Positions 8,656 to 19,840 are shown, counted from the stretch's first letter. The stretch: DNA of 43,571 nucleotides from Candidatus Choladousia intestinavium (GCA_018712785.1 DVGK01000028.1:1-43571), one strand, 5' to 3'. Notes: a model not told the origin generated them from the sequence alone. A program made the numbers and translations.

Positions 8656-8695
8656 AAAATCCTCCCAAATGTGCCAAACGCCAAAGGGCGTTTCC

Positions 8696-9853
8696 CTATC
8701 TGCGCCGGTACCTTCTCAGCACAGGCAAAAGTTCTTTCAGATTTTCCAGGCAGTAGTCAATCTCCTCCGGACCGGTTAAACGGCTGAAGCTGAAGCGCAG
8801 CGTGGACTCCGCAAGAGCCGGCTTTAAATGCAGCTCCTGAAGGACAGAATTCACCGCCGTCTTCTTATTGGATGAGCAGGCTGACCCGGAGGATACATAA
8901 ATCTTTCTTTCCTCCAGGGCGTGAAGAAGCACCTCGCTTCTCACACCGGAAAAAGCGGCGGTTACAATATGGGGCGCGCTCTTATCTCCCTCTTCTGAGA
9001 TCACATAAACCTCCGGCAGCTTCAAAAGTCCCTGTATCATCCGGTCTTTCAGGGAAAACAGATGGGCCCGGACTTCATCCAAATTTTGGTAAGCCTCCCA
9101 GGCTGCCACCCCAAGACCCGCCGCCCCCGGCACATTGTCTGTCCCGGACCGCATACCTTGCTGCTGTCCGCCTCCCAGAATCATGGGATGAATTTTGGTC
9201 TTTTCGTTTACATAGAGAAATCCGACCCCCTTGGGTCCATGAATCTTATGGCCGCTTACAGAAAGCAGATCAATCCCCATCCTTTTGGGCAGAATCCTCA
9301 TTTTCCCATAAGCCTGGATCGCATCCACATGGAAAAGAACCGATGGCTTCTTCTCTTTTATCTTTCTGATAATCTGCTCCACCGGCTCAATGGTCCCCAC
9401 TTCGTTATTTACCATCATCACAGACACCAGTATCGTGTCCTCTCTCACGGACTCTGCCGCCTGTTCCGGGTTCACATGCCCCGTATGATCCACCGGAAGA
9501 ACCGTCACCTGAAACCCCAGCTCTTCCAGAAACCGCAGGGGCATCCGCACTGCCGCATGTTCTACCGCGGTAGTAATAATATGGCGGCCTGCCCGGCGGT
9601 TGGCGTAGGCGGCACCTGTCAGAGCCCAGTTATTTGATTCTGTCCCTCCGGAAGTGAAAAAAATCTCTTTTTCTTTTACTTTTAAAGTAGCGGCAATCTT
9701 CTCTCTGGCATCCCGAAGGTAATGCTCTGCCTCCACCCCCTTCTGGTGCCTGGAAGATGGATTCCCGTAATCCACCATCATGGTCTTTACTACAATATCC
9801 CTCACCGACTCCAGGCATGGGGTGGTGGCAGAATTATCCAGATATGCCTCCAT
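8696..9853 (-). CDS. Cysteine desulfurase (NifS/IscS type), probable ThiI partner
   Basis: A PLP-dependent cysteine desulfurase of about 385 residues. It begins MEAYLDNSATTPC and has TSGGTESNNWAL, the PLP lysine in SVSGHKIHGPKG, GGGQQQGMRSGTDN and the persulfide cysteine loop SSGSACSSNKK. I place the start at ATG 9853 because GGAGG lies five bases upstream; the ATG at 9871, six codons earlier, has no good site. The short persulfide loop and adjacency to thiI match the Bacillus NifZ-ThiI pairing. A general IscS role for Fe-S assembly cannot be excluded. Confidence 0.93.
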   Translation of the reverse strand: MEAYLDNSATTPCLESVRDIVVKTMMVDYGNPSSRHQKGVEAEHYLRDAREKIAATLKVKEKEIFFTSGGTESNNWALTGAAYANRRAGRHIITTAVEHAAVRMPLRFLEELGFQVTVLPVDHTGHVNPEQAAESVREDTILVSVMMVNNEVGTIEPVEQIIRKIKEKKPSVLFHVDAIQAYGKMRILPKRMGIDLLSVSGHKIHGPKGVGFLYVNEKTKIHPMILGGGQQQGMRSGTDNVPGAAGLGVAAWEAYQNLDEVRAHLFSLKDRMIQGLLKLPEVYVISEEGDKSAPHIVTAAFSGVRSEVLLHALEERKIYVSSGSACSSNKKTAVNSVLQELHLKPALAESTLRFSFSRLTGPEEIDYCLENLKELLPVLRRYRRR

Positions 9854-9942
9854 AGCTTCCTCCGTACTCATAATTCCCGTCTAAATGTTTCGCGCTGTTA
9901 TTCTACAGGAAAATTGCCGCAAATGCAAGACCCGGACCGCAC

Positions 9943-10686
9943 CTACTTTTCCATCTGGAACATTAAAACTGACAAAAGCGCCATTCCAGCCGTCTCTGTG
10001 CGAAGAATGCGCTTTCCTAGAGTAATGGGGGCAAATCCGTGTTCTGACGCCAGCTTTACCTCTTCCTCCTCAAATCCCCCCTCCGGGCCAATAAAAATCG
10101 CCACAGAATCTCCTGGCTGTATCTCTCCAAGAGCTGTCCTGGTCTGCTCCATCCCTTTGGCCAGCTCATAAGGAATCAGCTTTTTGTCAAAGCCGGCCCC
10201 ATAATCCGCTGCCTCTTTAAAGCTCATTACCGATCTTACCTGGGGAATCCTCAGACGCCCCGACTGCTTGGCCGCGCTTTCAGCGATGGCATTCCACCTC
10301 TTTACTTTTACCTGTGCCTTTTTTTCGTCCAACTTCACCACCGCTCTTCTGGAGGCCACCGGAACGATTTCCCAGGCTCCAAGTTCTACGGCCTTCTGAA
10401 TAATCAGCTCCATCTTGTCACCTTTGGGAAGACCCTGAAAAAGAGAAATACGGACAGGAAGCTCCGCATCTGCCTCCTGCACCCACAGAATTTCAGCTCT
10501 CACCTGCTCCTCTTCCAGAGAATGGATCCTGCACCGGTACGCCCGCCCGTCATCCTGCCGGCTGCTTACTGTGATCTGCTCTCCCGGCTTCATTCTGAGA
10601 ACGTTTCGGATATGGTTCACATCCTGTCCCAGGATCCAAATCTCTTTCTCCTTAATCTGATAAGGCTCAACAAAAAAATGATACAT
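9943..10686 (-). CDS. rsmE: 16S rRNA m3U1498 methyltransferase RsmE
   Basis: A 247-residue SPOUT methyltransferase. The N-terminal PUA-like domain includes HIRNVLRMKPGEQITV. The C-terminal trefoil-knot domain has LFQGLPKGDKMELIIQKAVE, FIGPEGGFEEEEV and LGKRILRTETAG, which form the SAM-binding knot. It methylates U1498 in the 30S decoding region. It lies 3 bp after prmA, the conserved dnaJ-prmA-rsmE order. Start ATG with AGAGGTAAGGA. Confidence 0.95.
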   Translation of the reverse strand: MYHFFVEPYQIKEKEIWILGQDVNHIRNVLRMKPGEQITVSSRQDDGRAYRCRIHSLEEEQVRAEILWVQEADAELPVRISLFQGLPKGDKMELIIQKAVELGAWEIVPVASRRAVVKLDEKKAQVKVKRWNAIAESAAKQSGRLRIPQVRSVMSFKEAADYGAGFDKKLIPYELAKGMEQTRTALGEIQPGDSVAIFIGPEGGFEEEEVKLASEHGFAPITLGKRILRTETAGMALLSVLMFQMEK

Positions 10687-10689
10687 TCC

Positions 10690-11643
10690 TTACCTCTTTC
10701 TGGCTGTCACTGACACCCAGTCATTCTGACGGGTTACTTCCAGAAGCTCCATTCCGGCTGCTTTCACAGCCTCTGTAATCTTTTCTTCTTTCTCCTCCAG
10801 AATTCCGGACGTAATATACACGCCGCCCTTTTTCAAAAGGCGCGCTACTACGGGAGTCAGGGGAAGCAGAACCTCCGTAAGAATATTGGCCGCCGCCAGA
10901 TCAAAGCCTTCATATCCCACCTTTTCCTGCAGCTTAGCATCGTCAATCAGATTGCCGATCAAAACTTCCATGGCTCCTTCCGGGATCTCATTAGCTGTCA
11001 GATTTTCTCTGGCAGCTGAAATGGCGCAGGGATCCAGATCGGTTCCCACCGCTTTCGCTGCCCCCATCTTAAGCGCCGCGATAGAAAGAATCCCGCTTCC
11101 TGTCCCTACATCCAGGAGACGCATGCCGGGCCGCACATACTTTCTAAGCTGCCGCAGACAAAGCTGCGTGGTCTCATGCATGCCGGTGCCAAAGGCAGTA
11201 CCTGGATCGATGTGGAGAATGTTCTTGTCCCGGTCTTCCTCACGAACCTCCTCCCAGGAGGGGATAATCAGAATATCATCCACATAAAACTGGTGGAAAT
11301 ATTCCTTCCAGTTGTTGATCCAGTCCTTATCCTCTGTCTGGGATTCCGTGATAGTACCCTCCCCGATATCCATGAAGGTTCTAAGAGAATCCAGCTCCTC
11401 CCGTACTCTGGCCAGGACTGCTTCTTTATCCGCGTCTTCCTCCAGATAAAAGCTCAGATAGGCAATGCCGTCGTCTTCCGGTCCCTCCGGAAGAATGTCT
11501 ACAAACATCTGCTGTTTATCCGCCTCGGAAAGCGGGATTTTGTCCTCAATCTCCACGCCCTCCACGCCAGCGTCTGACAGAGCCGATATCACCATGTCCT
11601 CCGCCTGGGACAGTGTCTTTAAGGTAAATTTATTCCAACGCAT
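10690..11643 (-). CDS. prmA: Ribosomal protein L11 methyltransferase PrmA
   Basis: A 317-residue protein that methylates ribosomal protein L11. It opens MRWNKFTLKTLSQAEDMVIS. The SAM domain shows DPGTAFGTGMHETTQLCL and the motif I stretch LLDVGTGSGILSIAALKMGA, then NILTEVLLPLTP. It sits 12 bp after dnaJ and 3 bp before rsmE, and probably shares the heat-shock transcript. Start ATG nine bases after AGGAG. Confidence 0.95.
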   Translation of the reverse strand: MRWNKFTLKTLSQAEDMVISALSDAGVEGVEIEDKIPLSEADKQQMFVDILPEGPEDDGIAYLSFYLEEDADKEAVLARVREELDSLRTFMDIGEGTITESQTEDKDWINNWKEYFHQFYVDDILIIPSWEEVREEDRDKNILHIDPGTAFGTGMHETTQLCLRQLRKYVRPGMRLLDVGTGSGILSIAALKMGAAKAVGTDLDPCAISAARENLTANEIPEGAMEVLIGNLIDDAKLQEKVGYEGFDLAAANILTEVLLPLTPVVARLLKKGGVYITSGILEEKEEKITEAVKAAGMELLEVTRQNDWVSVTARKR

Positions 11644-11655
11644 AGCCGTCTGCTC

Positions 11656-12843
11656 CTAATCTTCAAAAGTCTCTTTCAGCTTATCCATAAAACCTTTCTT
11701 TTTTGGCTTCTCCGCCTTTTTCTCCGTTTTGCCCCCGGCTCTTCCCAGACTGTTCCCGGTCTCCATATCGAAGTCTCTCAGAGCCTGCTTTGCAGCCTCG
11801 TTCATCTTGGTAGGAACCTGAATTACCAGAGTCACGTAGTGATCGCCCCGGACATTTTTATTCCGCAGGGACGGAACTCCTTTTCCCTTGAACCGAACCT
11901 TGGTATCGGTCTGGGTTCCCGGCTTGATGGTGTAAAGGATATCCCCGTCCACTGTGCTGATGCGGATTTCTCCGCCAAGAGCGGCCTGGGCAAAGGTCAT
12001 GGGCACGGTGGAGTAAATATTCATATCCTGACGCTGAAATACAGGGTGCCTTGCTACAACCACTTCCACCAGAAGATCTCCTCTGGGGCCTCCGTTAGTT
12101 CCCGGCTCTCCTTTTTCCCGGATCCGGATGCTCTGTCCGTTGTCGATACCGGCAGGGATCGTCACCTTAATCTTCTTTCTGCTGGACACATAGCCGCTTC
12201 CTGAACAGCCGGGGCACTTGTCTTTTACAATCTTTCCGGTTCCATGGCAGTCCGGACAGGTCTGAACATTCTGCATAGTCCCAAACAAAGACTGCTGGGT
12301 ATAGACCACCTGACCTTTGCCGCCGCATTTTGGACACGTTTCCGGACTGGTTCCCGGCTTCGCCCCTGAGCCGTGGCAGGTGGGACATTCATCCTTTAAC
12401 GTAAGCTCCAGCTCCTTCTCGCAGCCAAACACTGCCTCCTCAAAGGTAATCCGGACGCTGGTTCTGACATTTGCTCCCTGCATAGGGCCTCTGGCACCGC
12501 CTCTTCTTCTTCCACCGAAAAGATCACCGAATATATCTCCGAATATGTCTCCCATATCACCGCTGAAATTAAATCCCTCAAAGCCGCCAAAGCCGCCGCC
12601 TGCTCCGCCCTGCTCAAAAGCCGCATGGCCGAACTGGTCATACTGACGCCTTTTCTCTGGGTCGCTGAGCACTGCGTACGCCTCTGACGCTTCCTTAAAT
12701 TTCTGTTCCGCCTCTTTATCTCCAGGATTCATATCAGGATGATACTTTTTTGCCAGGACCCGGTAAGCCTTTTTCAGGGTTGCTTCGTCCGCATTCCGGT
12801 CTACTCCCAGGACCTCATAGTAATCCCGTTTATTCTCTGCCAT
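11656..12843 (-). CDS. dnaJ: Molecular chaperone DnaJ
   Basis: A 395-residue type I Hsp40 co-chaperone that stimulates DnaK ATPase activity and delivers substrates. The J domain covers residues 1-70 with the HPD motif in [12 protein letters not shown] Gly/Phe-rich linker follows, then four zinc repeats: [24 protein letters not shown] and CPGCSGSG, then the substrate-binding C-terminal domains. A basic Lys-rich tail ends the protein. Start ATG behind AGGAGG. It is separated from dnaK by 84 bp containing a hairpin. Confidence 0.97.
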   Translation of the reverse strand: MAENKRDYYEVLGVDRNADEATLKKAYRVLAKKYHPDMNPGDKEAEQKFKEASEAYAVLSDPEKRRQYDQFGHAAFEQGGAGGGFGGFEGFNFSGDMGDIFGDIFGDLFGGRRRGGARGPMQGANVRTSVRITFEEAVFGCEKELELTLKDECPTCHGSGAKPGTSPETCPKCGGKGQVVYTQQSLFGTMQNVQTCPDCHGTGKIVKDKCPGCSGSGYVSSRKKIKVTIPAGIDNGQSIRIREKGEPGTNGGPRGDLLVEVVVARHPVFQRQDMNIYSTVPMTFAQAALGGEIRISTVDGDILYTIKPGTQTDTKVRFKGKGVPSLRNKNVRGDHYVTLVIQVPTKMNEAAKQALRDFDMETGNSLGRAGGKTEKKAEKPKKKGFMDKLKETFED

Positions 12844-12864
12844 AGCTACCTCCTACACCTAACG

Positions 12865-12896
12865 ATGCCCCTGAAGGCTTCCGCCCTCAGGGGTAT
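12865..12896 (-). other. Hairpin between dnaK and dnaJ
   Basis: On the reverse strand ATACCCCTGA and TCAGGGGCAT form a near-perfect 10-bp stem, extended by GGGC/GCCT around GGAA. No T tract follows, so this is more likely an mRNA-stabilising or processing hairpin, or a weak attenuator, than a full terminator. It would set dnaJ levels below dnaK. Confidence 0.6.
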
Positions 12897-12927
12897 GCTG
12901 TCTTGGAAACGATTTTCTTCTGAAAAA

Positions 12928-14865
<1,938 letters not shown>

Positions 14866-14889
14866 TTAAAAGCTTGCTGTCTGTATGAA

Positions 14890-15546
14890 TTAATTTGCTA
14901 CTTTTACCATACTGTGCCTTACCACAGCGTCCCGGTACATGTAGCCCTTCTGAAATTCTTCTACAATAATATTCTCTCCGGCTTCCTCATCCTCCACATG
15001 CATCACCGCATTATGGTAATTCGGATCAAATTCCTTTCCCACCGCTTCGATGGGCTTTACTCCCAGGCTCTCCAGCACAGAAAGCATCTGTCTGTAAACC
15101 TTTTCCATTCCTTCCACAAAGGGATCGCTCTGCTTCTCTTCCGGAATTCCTGCCAGCCCCCGTTCGAAATTATCAATGGTGGGGAGAACCTTTTCAATTA
15201 CACTTTTGGCTCCCATCTCAAACATAGCCGCCTTCTCTTTTTCAGAGCGTTTGCGGAAATTATCGAATTCTGCCATCTGACGCTGTACCCGGTCTGTCAG
15301 TTCCTCAATCCGGGCGTCTTTTTTATCCTTTTTTTTCTTTCCGAAGAAGCCTTTCTTCTTTTCTTCTTCCTGTGTTTCCTCTCCGGTCTCTTCCGTTTCC
15401 TGAGGATCCTCTTCCGAATCTGCAGGGTCTTCAGAAGTTTTCTCTGAAGATTCCTCTTTCAGTAAATCTTCCTGGGGAAAGTCCTCTTTGGGCGAATCCT
15501 CGTTCGGAATTTCTTCGGAGATTCCTTCCTTTCTGATTTCTTCCAC
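14890..15546 (-). CDS. grpE: Nucleotide exchange factor GrpE
   Basis: A 218-residue GrpE, the DnaK ADP-release factor. The N-terminal 75 residues are a very acidic low-complexity stretch with many Glu, followed by a Lys-rich segment. Then come the long dimerisation helix (RQMAEFDNFRKRSEKEKAAM) and the beta domain with EFDPNYHNAVMHVEDEEAGEN, ending VVRHSMVKVAN. The acidic extension is longer than in many GrpE proteins. The start is GTG at 15546 with AGGTGG nine bases before. Confidence 0.95.
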   Translation of the reverse strand: MEEIRKEGISEEIPNEDSPKEDFPQEDLLKEESSEKTSEDPADSEEDPQETEETGEETQEEEKKKGFFGKKKKDKKDARIEELTDRVQRQMAEFDNFRKRSEKEKAAMFEMGAKSVIEKVLPTIDNFERGLAGIPEEKQSDPFVEGMEKVYRQMLSVLESLGVKPIEAVGKEFDPNYHNAVMHVEDEEAGENIIVEEFQKGYMYRDAVVRHSMVKVAN

Positions 15547-15563
15547 TGGTCGCTTCCACCTTT

Positions 15564-16601
15564 CTATTTTTCATTGTCCTTTTTGTCTCTGTGAAATATC
15601 TCGTCAAGCTGAACCATCAGGGTCTTGAGAGTACCTACCACCTTATCGTAATCCATACGTTTCGGACCGATCACACCGATCCGTCCGTACATCCCTTCGC
15701 CTAATTCATACGTAGCTGTCACAACGCTGCAGTCCTGCATGGAAGGCAGCGGCGATTCCTGACCGATATACACCTGAATTCCGGTTTCTTCCTCTCCGGT
15801 TCCAATCAGGCCGGCCAGTCCTTCTTTGTTCTCAAAGGTATTGATCAGCTCACTGGCCTTCTCACTGGTGCTCAGCTCCGGATATTTGAAGATATTCGTT
15901 GCCCCGCTGGTATAAATTTCAACTTCATCCTCTGACTGGATTGACTCAGCTACTGCGTCCAGAACCCTGTTTACCAGCTCACTGTGGATTCCGGCCTGCT
16001 CCTTCAGCTTCGCAATCGTCCCCAGATTGATCTGTTCAATGGTCAGCCCGTTCAGCGCGCTGTTCAGCAGGATATTCAGCTCCAGAATCGTCTTTTGATC
16101 CAGCCCGTGTTCCAGACGGATTATCTTATTCTTTACTACATTTCCTTCTGTGACAATCACCGCCAGGATCTGGGATTCTGTCACAATGGAAAGCTGAATA
16201 AATTTCAGTTTCGTCCTGTGAAACTGAGGTGTGGAAATCATGGCGGCATAATTCGTATTCTTGGCAAGAACCGTGGCAAGCTGCTTTAAAAGAAGCTCCA
16301 TCTTATCCTGCCGCTGAATCATCATCTCCTTCATCTCCGTGACTTCCCGATCCTTTTCCTCCATCATGCGGTCTACATAAAGACGGTATCCCGCATCTGA
16401 AGGAATACGCCCCGCGGAAGTATGAGGCTGCAGAATATACCCCATCTCTTCCAGGTCTGACATCTCATTTCGTATGGTGGCGGAACTCAGATTCAAATCT
16501 GCATATTTGGAAATCGTCCTGGAACCCACCGGTTCGCCTGTCTCCAGATATGTTTTGATGATAGCTTTCAGAATCGTCCATTTTCTATCATCCAGCTGCA
16601 T
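15564..16601 (-). CDS. hrcA: Heat-inducible transcription repressor HrcA
   Basis: A 345-residue repressor that binds CIRCE operators and is kept active by GroE. The N-terminal winged helix covers TILKAIIKTYLETGEPVGSR and ATIRNEMSDLEEMGYI. The C-terminal domain ends at GVIGPKRMDYDKVVGTLKTL. It is the first gene of the hrcA-grpE-dnaK-dnaJ operon, with a perfect CIRCE in its leader, so it represses itself. Start ATG behind GGAGG. Confidence 0.97.
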   Translation of the reverse strand: MQLDDRKWTILKAIIKTYLETGEPVGSRTISKYADLNLSSATIRNEMSDLEEMGYILQPHTSAGRIPSDAGYRLYVDRMMEEKDREVTEMKEMMIQRQDKMELLLKQLATVLAKNTNYAAMISTPQFHRTKLKFIQLSIVTESQILAVIVTEGNVVKNKIIRLEHGLDQKTILELNILLNSALNGLTIEQINLGTIAKLKEQAGIHSELVNRVLDAVAESIQSEDEVEIYTSGATNIFKYPELSTSEKASELINTFENKEGLAGLIGTGEEETGIQVYIGQESPLPSMQDCSVVTATYELGEGMYGRIGVIGPKRMDYDKVVGTLKTLMVQLDEIFHRDKKDNEK

Positions 16602-16649
16602 CCGAACTCCTCCTTTCTTCTATAAGGATTCATACTACCATTCGTATTG

Positions 16650-16676
16650 TTAGCACTCACTTAGTTCGAGTGCTAA
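16650..16676 (-). promoter_or_regulatory. CIRCE operator (HrcA binding site)
   Basis: TTAGCACTC (16650-16658), a 9-bp spacer, then GAGTGCTAA (16668-16676): a perfect match to the CIRCE consensus. It lies between the hrcA promoter and its start codon. It is the only CIRCE I found in the window, so grpE, dnaK and dnaJ depend on it. Confidence 0.98.
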
Positions 16677-16690
16677 TTCCTTATGCAGTT

Positions 16691-16719
16691 AATATAATAC
16701 TGCTTCGCCTTTTTGTCAA
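16691..16719 (-). promoter_or_regulatory. Sigma-A-type promoter of the hrcA-grpE-dnaK-dnaJ operon
   Basis: On the reverse strand TTGACA (16719-16714), a 17-bp spacer and TATATT (16696-16691). The CIRCE starts about 15 bp downstream of the -10 box, so bound HrcA would sit over early transcribed sequence. Confidence 0.88.
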
Positions 16720-16791
16720 TAGCCTTTTTAAATTTTTTCCATCTCCCTGCCGAATCCTTTATGTCCGCGGCTGCGCAGCAAGCCGCAGCCC

Positions 16792-16821
16792 TTGCCTTTC
16801 CCTGTCCTCTTATGATATAGT
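16792..16821 (+). promoter_or_regulatory. Weak candidate promoter of the SGNH hydrolase gene
   Basis: TTGCCT (16792-16797), 18 bp, then TATAGT (16816-16821), 32 bp before the ATG. The -35 box is poor. A 7-bp GC-rich hairpin (16769-16790) lies just upstream. Confidence 0.35.
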
Positions 16822-16853
16822 AGCTCATAAGCAAGTATGAAAGGACAAACTAT

Positions 16854-17603
16854 ATGAAACGGCGTCACATTTTCTCTGTACTCCTGCCAGTCGCGGGAAT
16901 TTTAATTCTGATCTTTCTTGTTTCCCTCCGCTTCCTGGGACAGCTTTCCGAAGAAAGGCCGGGTTCCGATTCGCCGGCTTCCTCCGAAACAGAGGACTCC
17001 CTTCCCGCACTGTCCGAAGGCTTCGCTGATGCCTCAGACTCCGTCTCCTCTCCGGACTCCAATGGTTCTCTTTCCCTGGAGCACTGCTTCATCTGGGTTG
17101 GCGATTCCAGAACCGCCGGCATGGAGGAAGCCATGGCTGAGGCAGAAGACGGCTGCCTGTACATCGCCGCCCCCGGAGAGGGCTATAACTGGTTCATCTC
17201 TTCCGGACTGCCTGCCCTCACAGATACCATGGAAGTCCATCCTGACGCTCCTGTCATCCTGAATCTCGGTGTGAATGACTATGATAATCTTAAGCTGTAC
17301 ATGGATCTGTATCAGGAGCTTATGGAGGAGTATCCGGACACTTCCTTTTTCTTTCTCTCCGTCAATCCCATTGATCCTGGCCGCTGCGACAATATTACAA
17401 ATGAAGAGATCGGCGACTTTAACGCCCATTTGCGCCAGCTGGATGAGAATGCGTATATCGACAGCTATACTTATATTATGGTGAACGAAATCTCTACCAT
17501 AGATGGTATTCATTATTCCCCGGAAGCTTATCGGCTTATCCATGATTACGCAGCGGAAATCATAACGGGTCTTCCAGAAGGAACTGGGCCATCACATAAT
17601 TAG
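16854..17603 (+). CDS. Membrane-anchored SGNH/GDSL-type hydrolase
   Basis: A 249-residue protein. Residues 1-29 form a signal anchor (basic MKRRH, then a hydrophobic LLPVAGILILIFLVSL stretch), followed by a Ser/Glu/Pro-rich linker to about residue 72. The catalytic domain has block I VGDSRTAGM (Ser nucleophile), block III LGVNDYD and block V DGIHYSPEAY (Asp/His). This is the SGNH esterase fold, acting outside the cell, possibly as an O-acyl or acetyl esterase on cell-wall glycans; the substrate is not evident. It is transcribed against its neighbours, and its last 44 bp overlap the 3' end of hemW. SD AAAGGA upstream. Confidence 0.85.
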   Translation: MKRRHIFSVLLPVAGILILIFLVSLRFLGQLSEERPGSDSPASSETEDSLPALSEGFADASDSVSSPDSNGSLSLEHCFIWVGDSRTAGMEEAMAEAEDGCLYIAAPGEGYNWFISSGLPALTDTMEVHPDAPVILNLGVNDYDNLKLYMDLYQELMEEYPDTSFFFLSVNPIDPGRCDNITNEEIGDFNAHLRQLDENAYIDSYTYIMVNEISTIDGIHYSPEAYRLIHDYAAEIITGLPEGTGPSHN

Positions 17604-18720
17604 CCAGATCGGTTCCTCTCCTGGTCAGAGCCGTATACTCCCCCTCCTGCTTCAGCATGCCCTCACGGCGCAGCTTAATGAGCGTCTCTCCATAAACGGC
17701 TTCCATATTTCTTCCAAAACGTTTAAAAAACTCGTCTTCGGAAACACCCCTTTTCAGGCGCAGTCCCAGAAACATAAACTCTTCCATCTCATCCTTCTGC
17801 CGCAGAACCGTCCTCTGACGTTCTGTGAAATCGCCTATTATATAGGTAGAAAGCTTTCTTGGATTTTCGTATCTCACATGATTCAGCAGGGACGCGGCTC
17901 CCAGGCCGAATCCGGCGTACTCTGCGCCTGTCCAGTATCCTATATTGTGACGGCAGGCGAATCCCGGCCTGGCATAATTTGAAATCTCATAGCGTTCCAT
18001 GCCCCGCTCTTCCAGGATTTCCTGGGTTCTCCAGTACATTTCCCGCTCTTCCTCTTCTGTGGGAAGAAGCTCTGTATCCTCTCCCCTTTCTCTTTTTTCC
18101 GTCTCTTCCCGATACTGTTCATAGAGGGGCGTTTCCGGTTCCAGGATCAGGCTGTAGGCTGAGATATGCTCCGGCTCCAGATCAGCCGTTTTTCTCAATG
18201 TCTCCTCCCAGGATGAAACACTCTGACCGGGGAGCGCCGACATCAGATCCACATTGATATTCCGGAATCCCGCTTTTCTGGCCTGCCGGTAGGTGAAAAG
18301 GAAATCCTCCCAGGTATGGATTCTTCCCAGAAGAGCCAGCTGGCGGCCATCCGTCGACTGAAGCCCAAGGCTCAGCCTGTTGATTCCCATCCCCCGGTAT
18401 GCCAGAAGCTGATCCGGATCTGCAGTCCCCGGATTGCACTCGATGGTGATTTCCGGATCCGCGGAAAAAACAAACCTTTTTCTTAGGGCTTCCAGAAGGG
18501 TCTCAATGTCCTTTTCCGGCAGGAGGGTGGGAGTCCCTCCGCCGAAAAACACCGTATCTACCCTGTATTTCCCTGCTTCGGGGAAACGCAGGATTTCATT
18601 TTTCATGGCATCTATATAAGCCTTCTGCGTCTCCCGGTCCGCAGGCGCGGACAGGAAATCACAGTATCTGCATTTTTTTGCGCAAAAAGGAATATGAAGA
18701 TAAATCTCCAGAGGCTTCAT
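17560..18720 (-). CDS. hemW: Radical SAM heme chaperone HemW
   Basis: A 386-residue HemN-like radical SAM protein. The motif HIPFCAKKCRYCDF supplies the 4Fe-4S cysteines near residues 13-20. GGGTPTLLPEKDIETLLEAL, ECNPGTAD and NRLSLGLQSTD follow, and a C-terminal HemN domain with GLRLKRGVSEDEFFKRFG. HemW proteins bind and transfer heme rather than oxidise coproporphyrinogen. lepA-hemW-hrcA adjacency is the Firmicutes norm; here a two-gene SPFH module separates it from lepA. The 3' end overlaps the convergent SGNH gene. Confidence 0.92.
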   Translation of the reverse strand: MKPLEIYLHIPFCAKKCRYCDFLSAPADRETQKAYIDAMKNEILRFPEAGKYRVDTVFFGGGTPTLLPEKDIETLLEALRKRFVFSADPEITIECNPGTADPDQLLAYRGMGINRLSLGLQSTDGRQLALLGRIHTWEDFLFTYRQARKAGFRNINVDLMSALPGQSVSSWEETLRKTADLEPEHISAYSLILEPETPLYEQYREETEKRERGEDTELLPTEEEEREMYWRTQEILEERGMERYEISNYARPGFACRHNIGYWTGAEYAGFGLGAASLLNHVRYENPRKLSTYIIGDFTERQRTVLRQKDEMEEFMFLGLRLKRGVSEDEFFKRFGRNMEAVYGETLIKLRREGMLKQEGEYTALTRRGTDLANYVMAQFLLEDPL

Positions 18721-18804
18721 ATTGTCTTCTCCTCCCTCCTCTTCCGTTCTTTCAGGTTCCGTCGTAAGTATACCACATTCTCTCCTTTTCTTTCCATCTT
18801 TCTA

Positions 18805-18833
18805 TTGACATGGATGAATCCCGGTGTTATTAT
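18805..18833 (+). promoter_or_regulatory. Sigma-A-type promoter of the SPFH/RHH pair
   Basis: TTGACA (18805-18810), a 17-bp spacer, then TATTAT (18828-18833). A palindrome follows at once, overlapping the expected transcription start. Confidence 0.85.
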
Positions 18834-18834
18834 A

Positions 18835-18854
18835 TTGATATCAAAATAATATCA
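18835..18854 (+). promoter_or_regulatory. Candidate operator at the SPFH/RHH promoter
   Basis: TTGATATCAA (18835-18844) is a perfect 10-bp palindrome. ATATCA recurs 11 bp on (18838-18843 and 18849-18854), one helical turn apart, the usual spacing for ribbon-helix-helix dimers. The downstream RHH gene product is the obvious candidate ligand; that is inference. Confidence 0.45.
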
Positions 18855-18877
18855 CTTTAATTCAGGAGGGAAAAGTT

Positions 18878-19840
18878 ATGAACACCAAAGACATAGACGA
18901 AAAGCTTCTTCAGGCGCCATCCGGTTACCTTTATCTTTTTCTGGGAATCCTGCTGACGCTGGCCTGCCTTCCGGCTTACATTATCCCCGCAGTTTTGGGC
19001 GCCTCCGCCGGGGTAGTCGTCTTCTTTGTCATTCTGGGCACCGTCCTGCTGATGGTGGGCATTATTCTTCTATGCGGACTTCACGTAATCAATCCCAACG
19101 AAGCCTTGGTGCTGTCTCTCTTCGGAAATTACTATGGGACTCTGACGAAGGAAGGCTTTTACTGGACGAATCCTTTCGCCTCCGGCCTGAATCCTTCTGT
19201 TAAGATTCCCGCGGTCACAGCCTCCGGAAACGGGTTTTCTGTGAACAGCATAAGCAAAAAGATTTCCACAAAGATCATGACTCTGAACAATGAGAAGCAG
19301 AAAGTCAACGATCAGCAGGGAAATCCCATTGAAATCGGCACTATTGTCATCTGGCAGGTGACGAACCCCACCAAGGCGGTACTGAATGTGGAGAACTACA
19401 AAAATTACCTTTCCATTCAGTGCGACGCCATCACCCGAAATACCGCCCGCTGCTATCCCTACGATACTGGGGACAACGATGAAAAGAGCCTTCGGGGCAG
19501 CACCCAGGAGGTGGCGGATATCATGAAGCGAGAGCTTCAGGAAAAGGCAGACAGCGCAGGCATTACCATTCAGGAAGTGCGGATCACAAGACTTGCCTAT
19601 GCCCCTGAGATCGCTTCCGCCATGCTTCAGCGCCAGCAGGCAGAGGCCGTCATCGACGCCAGACAGAAAATCGTGGAGGGAGCTGTCAGTATGGTAGATA
19701 TGGCGCTTCAGAAATTAAGTGAAAATGATATTGTAGAGCTGGATGAAGAGCGGAAAGCCGCTATGGTCAGCAATCTGCTGGTAGTTCTCTGCGGAAACAA
19801 GGATCCCCAGCCCATTGTCAACAGCGGCTCCATTTACTAG
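18878..19840 (+). CDS. SPFH-domain (stomatin/flotillin-like) membrane protein
   Basis: A 320-residue protein with two N-terminal membrane segments (about residues 17-37 and 43-67), then an SPFH/band 7 domain starting [20 protein letters not shown] and continuing through FYWTNPF and [20 protein letters not shown]. The C-terminal part is helical, with the band 7 feature [23 protein letters not shown] proteins oligomerise into membrane microdomain scaffolds and often modulate proteases. The gene is followed 43 bp later by a small RHH regulator. The pair stands in opposite orientation inside the conserved lepA-hemW block, so it was probably inserted. Confidence 0.9.
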   Translation: MNTKDIDEKLLQAPSGYLYLFLGILLTLACLPAYIIPAVLGASAGVVVFFVILGTVLLMVGIILLCGLHVINPNEALVLSLFGNYYGTLTKEGFYWTNPFASGLNPSVKIPAVTASGNGFSVNSISKKISTKIMTLNNEKQKVNDQQGNPIEIGTIVIWQVTNPTKAVLNVENYKNYLSIQCDAITRNTARCYPYDTGDNDEKSLRGSTQEVADIMKRELQEKADSAGITIQEVRITRLAYAPEIASAMLQRQQAEAVIDARQKIVEGAVSMVDMALQKLSENDIVELDEERKAAMVSNLLVVLCGNKDPQPIVNSGSIY

